DNA of 64,000 nucleotides. Origin: Cryptomeria japonica (Eukaryota; Streptophyta; Pinopsida; Cupressales; Cupressaceae). Positions 1 through 11,041 of the stretch are shown in pieces; the stretch's first letter is position 1; every line of letters begins with the position of its first letter. The stretch covers positions 546,912,202 through 546,976,201 of the forward strand of contig NC_081412.1 in NCBI RefSeq assembly GCF_030272615.1. Reading direction: 5' to 3'. A program made the position numbers and the translations under genes. Under the pieces are notes generated by a model. It was not told the DNA's origin. It was given only the letters and a program-made list of their open reading frames with translations, and did no database searches.

Positions 1-287
1 TGATGTTTTTATGGATGATTCACCCCCCCCCCCCTTCTCATCTTGTTGGCTATTGGATCTGTACTTATATTAAGTATCAGAACTATCAGGTATTGCATTC
101 TAGAACAAAGCATATTTCTATTCGACATCATTTCTTGAGGGAAAGAGTGTTGAACAGTGAAGTAAAAATTGAATATGTACCTACAAAAGAGGAAGTTGCA
201 AATATCTTTATGAAGGCTTTGTGCAAAGATACTTTTGATTATCTCCAACAAATGTTGGGTGTGATACCCCTTCCTAGTTTGAACTAA
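1..287 (+). mobile_element. Ty1/copia polyprotein 3' end (RNase H tail)
   Basis: The reading frame ends with the C-terminal part of a copia RNase H domain: SRTKHISIRHHFLRERV, then VKIEYVPTKEEVANIF and a final MKALCKDTF block. These correspond to the usual TKHIxIRxHFxRxxV ... YVxTxxQxADIFTKxL pattern. The first 40 bases are unusual, with a run of about 11 C after GATGATTCA. That resembles the ATTCACCCCCCC stretch near the end of copia LTRs, so the extreme left may be rearranged. The frame stops at 285-287 and an LTR follows. The rest of the element lies outside the window. Confidence 0.8.
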
Positions 288-499
288 GTGCATTTAGTAG
301 TGCATTAGTCTAGGAAAAATCATGCATATTTTAGTCTAGACTAATATTTGGGGCTTCCACTTAGGGGGAGCTATGTGGTTTTTGAGCTAAGTTATTGTTC
401 ACATTTGTATTTGATGTCAAAGGGAGAGAAGTTTGGATAATTTTGGAGAGTTTGTGTTTTTTGTTTATGAATGTTTCCATCAATGACAAAAGGGGAGAT

Positions 500-1530
500 T
501 GTTGCAAATCTGAAGATGTTTGATTTATCAATATGGTTTTCATTGATGTCAACGTAATAATACTATATTTTGGTGTTTTTTTTTCTCCACATTGTTGATA
601 TGTTTAAAATGTGTTCACGATGTGTTCATAAAAATGTGTTCACGATGTGTTCATATGTTGTTAGATATTACTCTCATGTTTTGAAGGTCCAGAAGTTGTG
701 TTTCAGATGTCTATCCAGTAATGATGTTTTCTGGCAGAGGTTGTAGTGCTCCTCATTTCTAGTTCTATTGATAAGATTTTCCATTTATGTTATTCATGCA
801 CTTATCTTTTTTATTTTGATCCATCATGTGTTGGTGTGCTCCGGAGTTGTGGTTTTGGATATGATTAATTTAGGTCTAGTTGACCTGTATGATCTACCTT
901 ATGATATGGTGCTTACAACATTTCGATAATGTGTTCCTGCATAGTGGTGTGGTTCACTTCTTATTCCTTTCCATTGTAGGAATGATTAGTGAAGACCTAT
1001 TTTTAATTGTGTTTCTTTATCTCCTTGGCCGACTTCAAAATTCTATTTTGGAGATTAGTATAAATGAAGAATGATTATAATGAGGAAAACACAAAAAGAT
1101 AGAAAGACGTAGAAGAAATTGAATTGAAAAGAATATCTATCTCCTGTTGTGTTTGTGTGAGGTTATGTTTGGTTGCGGATGATCAGTATGGTTGTGTGCT
1201 AATGTTGTTTGGTACTGGTGGTAGTGATCCTAAGGTTTCTCCTAGCAATTCAATTGTGTACTTTAGTGGTGGATAATTTCTTTCTACTTATTATAGGAAG
1301 TGAGGCCTCTTTCTTTTTTGGTAGTTTTACCTGGGTAGTGAGCCTACCTACAGTGAGCCATGTTTGTAAAAATCACCTTAATCGGTGTCACCCTAACAAG
1401 GGTTTTCATATTGGGAATTAGCATTCTTTGTGGTTTTTCCCTTCTTGGGTTTTTGTTGAATGAAAACTTGGAGCTTGACATTATCATAATAATTACACAA
1501 TATTTTAAGGATAAGATGTATAAAGGTTGT
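500..1530 (+). repeat. 3' LTR of the left-edge copia element
   Basis: A purine tract (AAAAGGGGAGA, 488-498) precedes TGTTGCAAATC at 500, the usual polypurine tract followed by an LTR starting TGTTG. A block CATTGATGTCAA near 541 matches blocks at the same depth in the LTRs at 54724 and 41636. The stretch 1430-1460 (GTGGTTTTTCCCTTCTTGGG) matches the U5-type block of the LTR at 55810. The right end is uncertain; I see no clear CA terminus or target duplication. Confidence 0.55.
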
Positions 1531-3639
1531 TTTCTACAAGCAATTAAAGAAATGATGGACAAGACAACATTTAGAGATAATGAGAATGAACTTCCTCAAT
1601 TAGAAGATACAAAGAAGAAGTCTAAGACTTTTGTCAAGAACTTGCTAATAAAATTAAAGTATACAAAATATTTGGATGTAGAAGAATTGCATTATGCTTT
1701 CCAGATAGATAGCAATTTTGTGAGGTGAAAACACTTCAAATTTCAAATAAAATTAAACTCTAAAAGACTAGTGGGTAGTTGGCTATAAAATAGGTTGTGT
1801 TTTTAGTTATTAGTCAGTTAAACTTCAGTTGTGGTTGGGGGTCAAATTTGGTAGTCAAGGCTGGAAGTTCTTCTTTATTTATCATGCTCAAAGGACTCTA
1901 GTAACTTTCAGTTGAAATGCAAAAACCAAAAGTAATCAAAAGCCCATGTGTTTGTGTAAACCCATAGAGGAGGAAAACAACAATTAGAAGTAGATCAAAA
2001 TGATGATGAAGGTTGCATTTTTCTCTAGATGTTTCCACCCAAGTTAGTTGACAACTGCTTAGATGAAGTTTGGGGAACTATAGTTTTAGTTTAGAATTAG
2101 TTTTATGTAGTTTTCTAGCTAATTTTATTAAATTCTAAGCTCTAATTTCACCCAAAAATCCTAGTTTAAGGTTTACAAATTACAGTTGTAAACTCTATAT
2201 AAGCCTACCTTTTGATTGTTATAAGGGTTGGATATTTTATATAGACATTTTGATGAAATATTAATGTAGCTTTAGTGTGATATTTTTGCCAAATCTTGTG
2301 AAGTGTGGATGATTTTTATTCATATTTCAATATTTCGGTTTGTGTTAATTGTTCAAGAAGTTCAATAGATGGTGTTATTGATTGTTAAAGGATTGAAAAA
2401 TGAAGGATAACCAAATCACATAAAATTTCAAGGGACATGTTAGGAATTTCATCCTACATGTGTGCATGGGTAATGGTTGTTTTGTTTGATAAATTCTAAA
2501 AATATTATAATATTTCATTCCTTAGATGATTGCACATCATGTTTTTATGGATTGTCTTGATCTAGTTTATGCAAATGTGATTTATATCGTCATGTTTTAT
2601 TCGTCCATTCTTTGAATTGTTTATTATTTGACATTGTTTGATACATTTTATTTTGTAAGTTTTCTCTCTAACCGTCATCTTTTGTAATTTATTCATGATC
2701 TTGAGTAATGTAGGATTTTAGAATAGTTGTGTTGTTAATCTCCAAGTTGTAGGTTGTAGCAAGATAATTACTCCCAAGGAGATTATTTCAAGATAGCGAA
2801 GACATGATATTGCATGCCCTAGCTTGTAATATTGAAAAGCAACATGCCTCCCTTACACATTTCTCATTTGTTCCTATTGATCTACTCTGCATGGCTAAGA
2901 CCAAGCTTTTCAGAACCTTGGAGTGAAGTTTCCTTCTATTTGTACGAGAGGATTTCTATCAATAGATTTATTGTCTTTGTCCATGCTAACATCGTGGTCA
3001 ACACCTCCTTATCTATATTTTTATATAATTTTCATTATTTAATTTAAGTTTTAAAAAATATTAATATTTATTGTGGACATCATATCAATACCATAAGAAT
3101 AATTACACATTTATGATTTGTGTAGAATAATATGTTAATTCAATGTTTAGGAAAAGCAAGAATTTAAAATGAGGCTCTCCTATAAAATTTAGTTAGCAAA
3201 AGTTTAGGAGCACCTAAAAAGTATTAAATGTTGGTTGAATGAAAGAACAATCTTAAGATGTTCCCAAAAAAATTTCTCAAAAAATACAAAAGTATCAATG
3301 GTCAACTTCTAAATGTAATTCCCTATCTATGAAATTTGTAAATAATCAATGGTCAAGTTTATACAACACATTCTAGACTTTAACTTGCTTAAGTAGCTCA
3401 TCTGAAATAACATTAGCTTCTCCAAAAAGACCCACCAATTAATATGATTAAAAATAAACCACCTAATCAAATAAAAAATAAAAATATCTTATTTAAAACA
3501 AGCCAATTTTTACTCTCTTTTAACATATGTACTTAACTGAAACTTCCTCACATCCCAACCTTTACGCCTCCTAACAATACCAGTGTATTTTAATAAGGAA
3601 GAACCCTAAAACAATTATACGGCCATCAAATTCATGTTT
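1531..3639. other. AT-rich intergenic DNA, no supported gene
   Basis: Only short, unconserved open frames are present. I see no promoter, RNA gene or recognisable element. Some of it may be decayed transposon. Confidence 0.5.
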
Positions 3640-3904
3640 TGCTCGTCTATTCATCAGTCGTCACTCTTGTCATCATTTTCTTTGTCATTTAGTTGTTATT
3701 CATATCCAATTTTGAGTTGTCATTTGCTGGTATTCGTGGTTCAGATCCCTCGTCAACCACGAGACTAATACAAAGACCTTTTCTCCATGAACAGGCATGC
3801 TCTATCTTACTCCTCAGAAATCCGCCTCCAACTACTCGGTAGATCACTCTTCAGTCAAAGAGAAATTCAATTCTACCTATGTAGTACAGTTTTTGTCTTT
3901 CACG

Positions 3905-4168
3905 AGCACTCAATTAGCCAACCAGCTGAATGATCCCTTGTAACGTGTTTTGGTGCTAGGTGGGATGTTAACCTAAATTATTCAAATTGACCATACACTG
4001 AAATCCAGTTTCAAGCTACACTAGATGAACTCATGATTCACCGTTACGTGCAGTCACAATCTAACATCGTGGATATTTCAGATCTGCCTACCATTTGAGA
4101 ATGTTATGAGTTTGCCTGGACCACTGTAAACAGTTTTGCAACGTGGGCTGGACAAAGCTCTATAAATA
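3905..4168 (+). promoter_or_regulatory. Promoter of the small gene, copy 1
   Basis: A TATA box (TATAAATATA) starts at 4161, 131 bp before the preferred ATG. Blocks shared with the paralogue are CCAACCAGCTGAATG (3918), AACGTGTTTT (3942, ACGT core), GCTAGGTGGGA (3955) and ATTCAAATTGACC (3980, which contains the W-box core TTGAC). Order and spacing are kept in both copies. A transcription-factor role is inferred from known plant motif cores only. Confidence 0.6.
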
Positions 4169-4291
4169 TATAAACGCACTTGCAGTTTTGGAGACACCCA
4201 TTGTTATAGATTCTAGTCTCAAGAGGTGGGAAATGCCATTATAGAAATATCCATTTTTTGTGAAGTTGAGTAATCTAGTGTGTTCATGTAC

Positions 4292-4507
4292 ATGGAAGCT
4301 GTGCAAAAAAGAAATCGACTGCAAAAATTTGCTCCTCCTCCCTTGAAAGTGAAGCCTCTTTCACCTTCAGATTTATTTATCAAGAGCATTCCTATTCCTC
4401 TGTTATCACCATTGTTCTCTTCAACAGAAGCAGATACGGATGAACTCCATAAAGTAGGAGCACAAGAAAGTGAAAAATGTAATGGTAGATTTAGCAGCAA
4501 CCCATAG
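4292..4507 (+). CDS. Small proline-rich protein of unknown function, copy 1
   Basis: An intronless frame of 71 codons. I chose the ATG at 4292 because its product starts MEAV, as does the paralogue at 50795; an in-frame ATG lies two codons upstream. The core is RLQKFAPPPLKVKP, then DLF-K, then the motif PIPLLSPLF, followed by an acidic, less conserved tail. No signal peptide, membrane span or known catalytic motif is visible. Copy 1 lacks 16 residues that copy 2 has just after MEAV. Within the APPPL block the copies differ at three third-codon positions without changing a residue, which suggests protein-level selection. It sits behind a conserved TATA promoter. I do not recognise the family; a short plant regulatory or intrinsically disordered protein is a guess. 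Confidence 0.65.
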   Translation: MEAVQKRNRLQKFAPPPLKVKPLSPSDLFIKSIPIPLLSPLFSSTEADTDELHKVGAQESEKCNGRFSSNP

Positions 4508-4730
4508 GGTTGCATGTTTTTGAGATGGGTTGCAAAGGTTTGGCACATCTTGTTCAGTGATATGCATAATCTCCTATTCCAAAGTTAAAAGTTAGAAAGC
4601 TAATTACATGTAGCCTTGCCCCACATCAAATTTTCATCTGTATTTATTATGGACTGATCAAATTGCTATTCCCCTCTACATATCGCCTCTGAAATATACA
4701 AAGCTAACGGCTTCAGGTTTTTATCTCTAT

Positions 4731-5472
4731 GTTTGGATAAGCTCACAGAGTATGCAACACTTTGTTTCTCATGGTTCTAAATTTTGAAATTGGAAAGTGC
4801 GGTGGTTTTTATATTTTGATTGCATATGGATGTCAAAAGATCAAATTAGAAGCTTGATCATAATAGCAATTTCTTAAAGCATTCACACCTTTTCAGTGTG
4901 TTAGTAATTTTCTTACACAGAATTTATTTGTTCTTGTTAGATTTCGCCCATTTACTTTAGTTTATTTGTATCTTTCTTCTTGTGTTTCTTAGAGCTTAGC
5001 ATGTTTCAAGGTTTTTCTTGGATATTGTTTTTTATTATATTAAGTGAGGAAGGGTTCCAACATGTTACAAATCTATATCCAAAATTATTAAAAAATTAAA
5101 ATAAGGATTTGGAGAGCAAGGGCACCAATAGTATCAAATGAAGAGTTTATAAATAGTACTTAAAATAGAAAATACTATTTGGTGTAGTCACGGTTAGGAG
5201 GGACTTCAATGAGATCTATTGGACTGTGTAACAAGAGTAAACACAACAAAAACAAGACAAGATGATGGAGGCAATGCAAAACTGATTGATTATATCATGA
5301 AAAATGTTTACAATCTACCAACAACATGCAGGCTACAAGATTCGGCTCATTGGCCTGATACAAACATGCTCAGTTACAGTTTTGGTCTATACGGGACCTC
5401 TTAACCTCAAAATAGATCTTCTTGTTTATCACTGCTTCCTACTACAAGATAAATTATATTGATTTATATGGT
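4731..5472. other. Intergenic DNA with a retroelement-like scrap
   Basis: AT-rich and without a supported gene. Near 5030-5065 the sequence TTTTTTATTATATTAAGTGA followed by GGAAGGGTTCC resembles the end of the repeat at 53830, so a short retroelement tail may be present. Confidence 0.35.
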
Positions 5473-6006
5473 CTAGAGGGATCTGGTCGGCCTAAGAAGA
5501 ATCAAACAACGAAGAACATGATGAAACATGTAAAACCACAGGTCGACCTCTGCCAATGAAAATCCTCTGGAAAGTCCAAAGGGAGAAGTGCGGATAAGAG
5601 GGAAGGTCGGCCACATGCCAAGAAATGTTGGAAATAATGAACTGGAGCTCTGAAAGCTAAGGAAATGACCCACAAGATTCACCAATAGCAAATAGGTCCA
5701 AGTGATTCCGGTGTTCTAAGCCAAAAAAACTGTCTTGAAATCCAGAAGTGATAACTTGCCGGAAAATGATCCAAACGTCCTATGGCACGGGAATAAGGAA
5801 GATAATCATGTTTACAAGCAAAATCCAGCTCCGTAAGGTCTGGTGAGAAAATGCAAGAAAATGCAGAAAGAAATGCTAAAACTGCAAAACAGAAAACAAA
5901 TTGAAAAGAAATGTTTTTGGTTGATACAAGATTGCCAAGAACCGAGGATTCTCTTGCATCAGACATCCGAGGTTGTTGAAAAAGTGAGTCCCTCACTCTG
6001 TTGGGG
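5473..6006 (-). repeat. Probable 3' flank/LTR of a Ty3/gypsy element
   Basis: On the minus strand this lies directly downstream of the chromodomain stop codon at 6007-6009, where the 3' untranslated region and LTR of a chromovirus belong. It is richer in G and C than its surroundings. No second LTR copy was found for comparison, so the assignment rests on position alone. Confidence 0.35.
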
Positions 6007-6431
6007 TTAGAGGAAAACCTTGAGGGGGTCCACCTCTGCCTGAGAAATCCAAGTTGAATCTTCAACTGGTTTGTCCTTCCATTTCACAAGATACTCCTTG
6101 CACCGATTGCTCCGGGTGCTACGACTAATCCTGCAATCCAAAATGTCTACAATATGATCTGGTTCCTTCTAGGGCAATTCCTTCTCCAAGTCTGTAATAT
6201 TGTCTTCACTAAATTTTGATTCATGATACTGATGTAGATCTGCAATGTTGAATATCGATGAAATACTAAAACTATCTAGTAGCTCCACTTCATATGCATT
6301 TCCAGAACTGAATTTCCTCAAGATCTTCCAAGGTCCAAACTTCCTCATCCACAACTTGTTATAGTTTCTAATTGGAGATCTTTCCTTTCTCAAGTACATG
6401 ATCACTGCATCGCCAACTTCAAATTCTTTAT
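6007..6431 (-). pseudogene. Ty3/gypsy integrase C-terminus plus chromodomain
   Basis: Read on the minus strand, the frame begins KEFEVGDAVIMYLRKER, then KFGPWKILRKFSSGNAYEVEL and a FNIADLHQYHES block. This is the standard C-terminal integrase module of chromoviruses. A TAG at 6169-6171 interrupts the frame. The same frame continues with RCKEYLVKWKDKPVEDSTW, a chromodomain core, and ends at 6007-6009. Chromodomains guide chromovirus integrase to chromatin. Upstream integrase and reverse transcriptase are missing because the 13-kb DNA transposon begins at 6432. A possible gag start from the same element, on the same strand, lies beyond the transposon at 19384. Confidence 0.85.
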
Positions 6432-6479
6432 GGGTAAGTGCACAAAGATGGTGGTCAAAAAGGGGGTATAAGTGGACAC
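6432..6479 (+). repeat. Left terminal inverted repeat
   Basis: Compared with the reverse complement of 19344-19383, about 25 of the first 29 bases agree, and AGTGGACAC then occurs in both. The left copy has about 8 extra bases (GGGGGTAT) between the blocks. The adjoining gypsy frame breaks exactly where the repeat starts. Confidence 0.75.
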
Positions 6480-7290
6480 TTTTTTTCTGAAATCAAGTGA
6501 ACCTGAATTTGGAGGCAAAATTTGAAAGTCATCCTCTCAAGATATGAAGATAATCAAAGAACAAATATTGTAGTACTCTAAATCTAGTTTCCAAACTACT
6601 AAACATTTTCAAAATTGGATAAGATTAAGGGGGTAAAATCCTTCGCGCATGAAAAACAAACCCTAATTTTTTTTTTCTGAAAAACATAACATAGTGTCTG
6701 ACATGTGCATAAAAAAAGTCATAGTCAGATTTAGTATTTTGACAAATATTTTGGCAGAAAGATAGTTAAGAGTGAGCACTAGAAGATGTGTTTTGTTTTG
6801 TAATTTTTTGTTGAGTATTTTTTTTAAATAATTTTTCCAATCGAGCACATCCTGAAAATTAGGTACATGTTTGTGCGTGAAGCATAAGTTGCAGTAAACA
6901 AATCGAAAATACATTTTTTTAAAAATTGTAAAGAATTAATTGCACTACAATAATATATAATTTTTTAAAAATTTGGATAAGTATATCAAAAGTTATTTAA
7001 AAAATGGTGTACCTATGTCTGTATGAACTATGGAGACATTGGTAAAAGAAATTCAATAATAATGTTATTGTTGTTCAAATTTTTAAAAAATTATATGGTT
7101 AGAAAGCTTAGAAGATGGGTGAAAATATGGTGAAAATTTTAGAAATACCCACTTGATGAAGTGTAAACTTGATGATGACAAATTTGATAAACCAAGTTGA
7201 TAAAATAAAACACATGAAAAATGAGGGAAATGGAGGGAAATCAAACTTCCATACCATAGCTTTGCCATCCAAGCCTATTTCCAAGCCTAA
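6480..7290. other. Left subterminal non-coding region of the transposon
   Basis: AT-rich, with no open frame of note. It lies between the left terminal repeat and the palindromic motifs that surround the gene A TATA box. Confidence 0.5.
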
Positions 7291-7372
7291 ACAAAAGCGC
7301 GTACGAGGTACTTATGGTGTAAGAAGCGCATACGCGCTATGTTTACTATAAATAGCACATATGCACTACGTT
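7291..7372. repeat. Left subterminal palindromic motifs
   Basis: Three related near-palindromes occur in 80 bp: AGCGCGTACGAGGTA (7297), AGCGCATACGCGCTATG (7325) and AGCACATATGCACTACG (7354). The same motif family recurs near the right end at 19138-19320. Clustered subterminal motifs of this kind are typical transposase or accessory-protein binding sites, for example in CACTA elements. Binding here is inferred. Confidence 0.6.
7346..7355 (+). promoter_or_regulatory. Predicted TATA box of gene A
   Basis: CTATAAATAG lies between two subterminal palindromes, on the strand of gene A and upstream of the duplicated leader exons. This placement would put transposase transcription under control of anything that binds the terminal motifs. 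Confidence 0.5.
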
Positions 7373-7390
7373 TGTTTAAATTTTGGGTGT

Positions 7391-7500
7391 GTGTATAATA
7401 TGATATTGTATATATAATATGTGTATATACATATAATATATAATATATATATATATATATATAATATATAATATATTAAGTATATATATACACACATATA
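7391..7500. repeat. AT-rich dinucleotide microsatellite
   Basis: Mixed TA/TG/CATA repeats, including an uninterrupted (AT)n core around 7446-7462. Confidence 0.9.
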
Positions 7501-7506
7501 AGTGTA

Positions 7507-7740
7507 TTGTCTCCCCCTTTGAAGCATGTACAAGGTGCCTTTGTTTCTCTCCCCCTCTCTCCCCCTCTCCCTCTCCCTCTCTCTCCCTCTCTCCCCTTCT
7601 CCCTTCCTCCATACCCCATCCCTCTCTCCCCTTCTCCCTTCCTACATACCCTATCCCTCTCTCTCTTCTTCTTTCCCTCCCTCCCTCCATACTCCACTGC
7701 AACTGTGTCTGCACTTCTATAGAAGTAAGTGAATTTATTT
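7507..7740 (+). repeat. CT tract plus leader exon, first copy
   Basis: An imperfect (CTCTCCC)n tract is followed by ACTGCAACTGTGTCTGCACT and TCTATAGAA, then a perfect splice-donor sequence, GTAAGT, at 7725. The same unique tail recurs at 10793-10845 after the second, longer CT tract. The simplest reading is a duplicated non-coding exon of gene A with a hypervariable pyrimidine tract. Confidence 0.6.
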
Positions 7741-8464
7741 CTTGTCTGCAACTTCCTCTTTGATTTTTATCATGTATGGTCTCCTAAGAAAATTGACTGA
7801 TGGATTTGTGTGTGTATATTGAATAGGAGGAAGAAGGGTCTGAAATTGAACCACGGGTGGATTAATGTGACAAACAAGGAAACCTAGAGCATTATTCTTC
7901 TCGAATTTGTTTTTAATGAGTAGAGAAGATCTGGAAAATAGTGTCAACAAAGAAAAATGATGAGTCAAAGTACCTGCAATATATTTTTCACAAGGAAGCA
8001 ACCTATAGGAAGAGAAAGAGGGAGAGTAACAGAGATGATGCCCTAGAGAATGATAGTGGTGGGTATGCGAGAGTTCCCATGTTGTTACATAATTCCTATC
8101 ACCTAAAGAAATTAAAGTTTGTTGTAAGCATAGTAGTGGTAGTATAAGATGATCATCACTTGTCAAAAGGCTTGGAAGGGTACATACCCATGAAAGAAAT
8201 CAAGTGTGTAATTCCTATAGTCGCAATCAAGATTAGTCCTATAACCTTGCAAATTTAATAGCATCATATGTTTTAGAAAGGCAGTACTCTTAGGGTTAGG
8301 TCAAGCTCTTACACTTGATTTTTAGCAAAGCCTCATTGTTTGTTCGCTTGGAGTCTCTCTTATGCTGACAATGGTCTAACTTAGCTATATCAAAACTAAA
8401 CTACCGATGTTCTATTGTATGATGTTCTATTCATAACTTTAAATAATATATCATTTTATTGGCC

Positions 8465-9020
8465 CACCATATGACCCCTTAGGTGTCATTAGAGGTTGTA
8501 TTGTTTCCTAAGAGGTTCTATGGTGTCATGTGACCCCTTAGGACACCATATGATCCCTTAAGACACCATACTACCCATAAAAACACCATATGGTGTCCTA
8601 AGGGGTCATAGGATGTCATATCAGTCCTCGGGACACCATACAACCCATAACAACACCATATGGTGTTCTAAAGGGTCATATGGTGTTCTATGACCCCTTA
8701 GGACACTATTTGGTGTTGTTATAGGTCCTATGGTGTGCTCAGGGATCATATAGTGTCATATGACCCCTTCGGACACCCTATGACCCCTTAGATGTTGTTA
8801 GGGGTCAAATTATGTTCTAAGGGTCATATAGTGTCCTATGACCTCTTATGGCACCGTATGGTATCGTTATGACTTATGGTGTCCTATGACCCCTAGAACA
8901 CCTTATGACCCCTTAGAACACCATATGGTGTCGTTAGGGGTCATATGGTATCCTAAGGGGTCAGGTGGTCTCCAACGACCCCTTAGGACACCATTTGACC
9001 CCTAGGACTCCATATGGTGT
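8465..9020. repeat. Array of degenerate 36-bp palindromes
   Basis: The half unit GACCCCTTAGGACACCAT and its complement ATGGTGTCCTAAGGGGTC recur many times in both orientations over about 550 bp. Side by side they form a 36-bp palindrome centred on CACCATATGGTG. Spacing is irregular and units are diverged, so it is not a simple tandem repeat. It lies in the presumed leader or intron of gene A, directly before the long CT tract. Confidence 0.85.
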
Positions 9021-9023
9021 CGT

Positions 9024-10286
9024 TATGGTCTCTCTCTCTCTTCCTCTCCCTCCCCCCTCCTTCTTCTCTCCCTCTCTCCCTCCTCTCTCTCAATCTCATC
9101 CTCTCCCTCTCTCTCTCCCTCTGTCTACCTCTCTCTCCCTCTCTCCCCTTCTCCCTTCCTCCATACCCATTCTTCTCTCCCTCTCTCTCTCTCCCTCTCC
9201 CTCCATCCCCCCTCTCTCTCTCTCCCTCTCTCCCTCTCCCTCCTTCCCTCCCTCACCCCCTCTCTCTCTCCCTCTCCCTTCCTCCATACCCCTTCTTCTC
9301 TCCCTCCCTCCCTCCCTCCCCCCTCCCTCCCTCCCACGTCTCTCTCTCTCCCTCTCTCTATCCCTCTCTCTCCCCCTCCTTATTCTCTCCCTCTCCCTCT
9401 CCCTTCTTCCCTCCCTCCCCCCCCTCTCTCTCTCTCTCTCTCTCTCCTCCCACTCTCTCTCTCTCTCTCCTCTCCCTCCCCCCTCCTTCTTCTTTCCCTC
9501 TCTCCCTCCCTCCCTTCCACCCGCCTCCTCTCTCCCCCCTCCTTCTCTCTCCCTTCTCTCTCCCTCTCTCACTCTCCCTTCCTCCATACCCATTCTTCTC
9601 TCCCTCCCTCCCTCCCTCCCTCCCTCCCCCTCTCTCTCTCCCTCCTCTCTCCCTCCCTCCCCTCCCCCCCCCTCTCTCTCCCTCTCCTTCTTCTCTCCCT
9701 CTCTTCCTCTCCCTCCCCCTCCTTCTTCTCTCCTCTCTCCCCTCCCTCCCTTTCGCCCCCCTCCTCCCTCCCTCCCCCCTCCTCTCTCCCTTCCCCCTCC
9801 TTCTCTCTCCCTCGCCCCTACTCTCCCCCCTCTCTCTCTCCCTCCCTCTCCCTTCCTTCATACCCCTTCTTCTCTCCCTCCCTTCCCCCCCCCCTCTCTC
9901 TCTCTCTCTCTCTCCATACCCCTTCATCTCTCACTCCCTCCCCCCATCTCCCTCTCTCCCTCTCTCTCTCTCTCCCTCTCTCTCCCTCCCTCCCCCCTCT
10001 GCCTCTCTCTCTCCTCTCTCTCTCTCCCTCTCCCTCCATCCCCACTCTCTCTCCCTCTCCTTCCTTCCCTCCCTCCCCCTCTCTCTCTTTGTCTCCCTCT
10101 CCCTTCCTCTATACCCCTTCTTCTCTCCCTCCCTCCCCCCCTCACTCTCTCTCTCCCCCTCCTTCTTCTCTCCATCTCTCCCTCTCCCTCCTTCCCTCCT
10201 TCCCCCTCTCTCTCTCTCCGTCTCTCTCCGTCTCTCCCTCTCCCTCCTTCCCTATCTCTCTCTCTCTCTCTTCCTCTCCCTCCCCC
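9024..10286. repeat. Long CT/CCT pyrimidine tract
   Basis: About 1.26 kb of almost pure C and T on the plus strand, built of CTCTCC, CTTCCTCCATACC and TCTTCTCTCC modules. The long open frames across it encode only Ser/Pro/Leu (or Gly/Arg/Glu on the other strand) and are not genes. Such mirror-symmetric tracts can form triplex DNA. Confidence 0.95.
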
Positions 10287-10786
10287 NNNNNNNNNNNNNN
10301 NNNNNNNNNNNNNNNNNNNNNNNNNNNNNNNNNNNNNNNNNNNNNNNNNNNNNNNNNNNNNNNNNNNNNNNNNNNNNNNNNNNNNNNNNNNNNNNNNNNN
10401 NNNNNNNNNNNNNNNNNNNNNNNNNNNNNNNNNNNNNNNNNNNNNNNNNNNNNNNNNNNNNNNNNNNNNNNNNNNNNNNNNNNNNNNNNNNNNNNNNNNN
10501 NNNNNNNNNNNNNNNNNNNNNNNNNNNNNNNNNNNNNNNNNNNNNNNNNNNNNNNNNNNNNNNNNNNNNNNNNNNNNNNNNNNNNNNNNNNNNNNNNNNN
10601 NNNNNNNNNNNNNNNNNNNNNNNNNNNNNNNNNNNNNNNNNNNNNNNNNNNNNNNNNNNNNNNNNNNNNNNNNNNNNNNNNNNNNNNNNNNNNNNNNNNN
10701 NNNNNNNNNNNNNNNNNNNNNNNNNNNNNNNNNNNNNNNNNNNNNNNNNNNNNNNNNNNNNNNNNNNNNNNNNNNNNNNNNNNNNN
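10287..10786. other. Assembly gap (500 N)
   Basis: Exactly 500 N, a typical placeholder length, inside the CT tract. The true size and content are unknown. Confidence 0.98.
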
Positions 10787-10790
10787 AATG

Positions 10791-11024
10791 CCCCACTGCA
10801 ACTGTGTCTGCACTTCTATCACTGTTTTATACATAGAAGTAAGTGATTTTTTTTGTTTTTGCATGATTTCAAATGATTGAATTGTTGTTCTTATTAGTTT
10901 TGTCAATATTATTGTGATTTTTTAATAGTTTGATTCAAAAAAATAATGATAAGATGCATATTTATGGTTATTTGTTTGTTTATGAATTTTTGTCTACATA
11001 TATATGTAATATGATTCTATTTAG
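10791..11024 (+). other. Second leader exon and 5' UTR intron of gene A (predicted)
   Basis: After the gap, CCACTGCAACTGTGTCTGCA repeats the unique tail of the first CT tract. It leads to a donor GTAAGT at 10839. An acceptor TTCTATTTAG ends at 11024, 17 bases before the gene A ATG. The predicted intron is therefore 10839-11024. RNA evidence is absent. Confidence 0.45.
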
Positions 11025-11041
11025 GATAACCGATATCAACC

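Larger units (their letters stand above)
3640..4730 (+). repeat. Paralogous segment, copy 1 (pairs with 50200-51380)
   Basis: This stretch aligns by eye with 50200-51380 across the promoter, 5' leader, coding region and about 200 bp of 3' flank. Landmarks are GTCGTCACTC, CACGAGACTAA, CCAACCAGCTGAATG, CTCTATAAATA, the coding core, TTGTTCAGTGATATGCA and GACTGATCA. The segments are clearly diverged, with many substitutions and indels, so the duplication is old. They are in direct orientation about 46.5 kb apart. The flanks outside these limits do not match. Confidence 0.85.

Noticed and set aside
1360-1728. A 122-codon plus-strand frame
   Set aside because: It starts inside the copia LTR, matches no family I know, and has no promoter or paralogue. 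A chance frame is likelier.
8965-10880. Very long open frames across the CT tract (up to about 620 codons)
   Set aside because: They encode only Ser/Pro/Leu or Gly/Arg/Glu runs and pass through the 500-N gap. They are a by-product of stop-free pyrimidine repeats.
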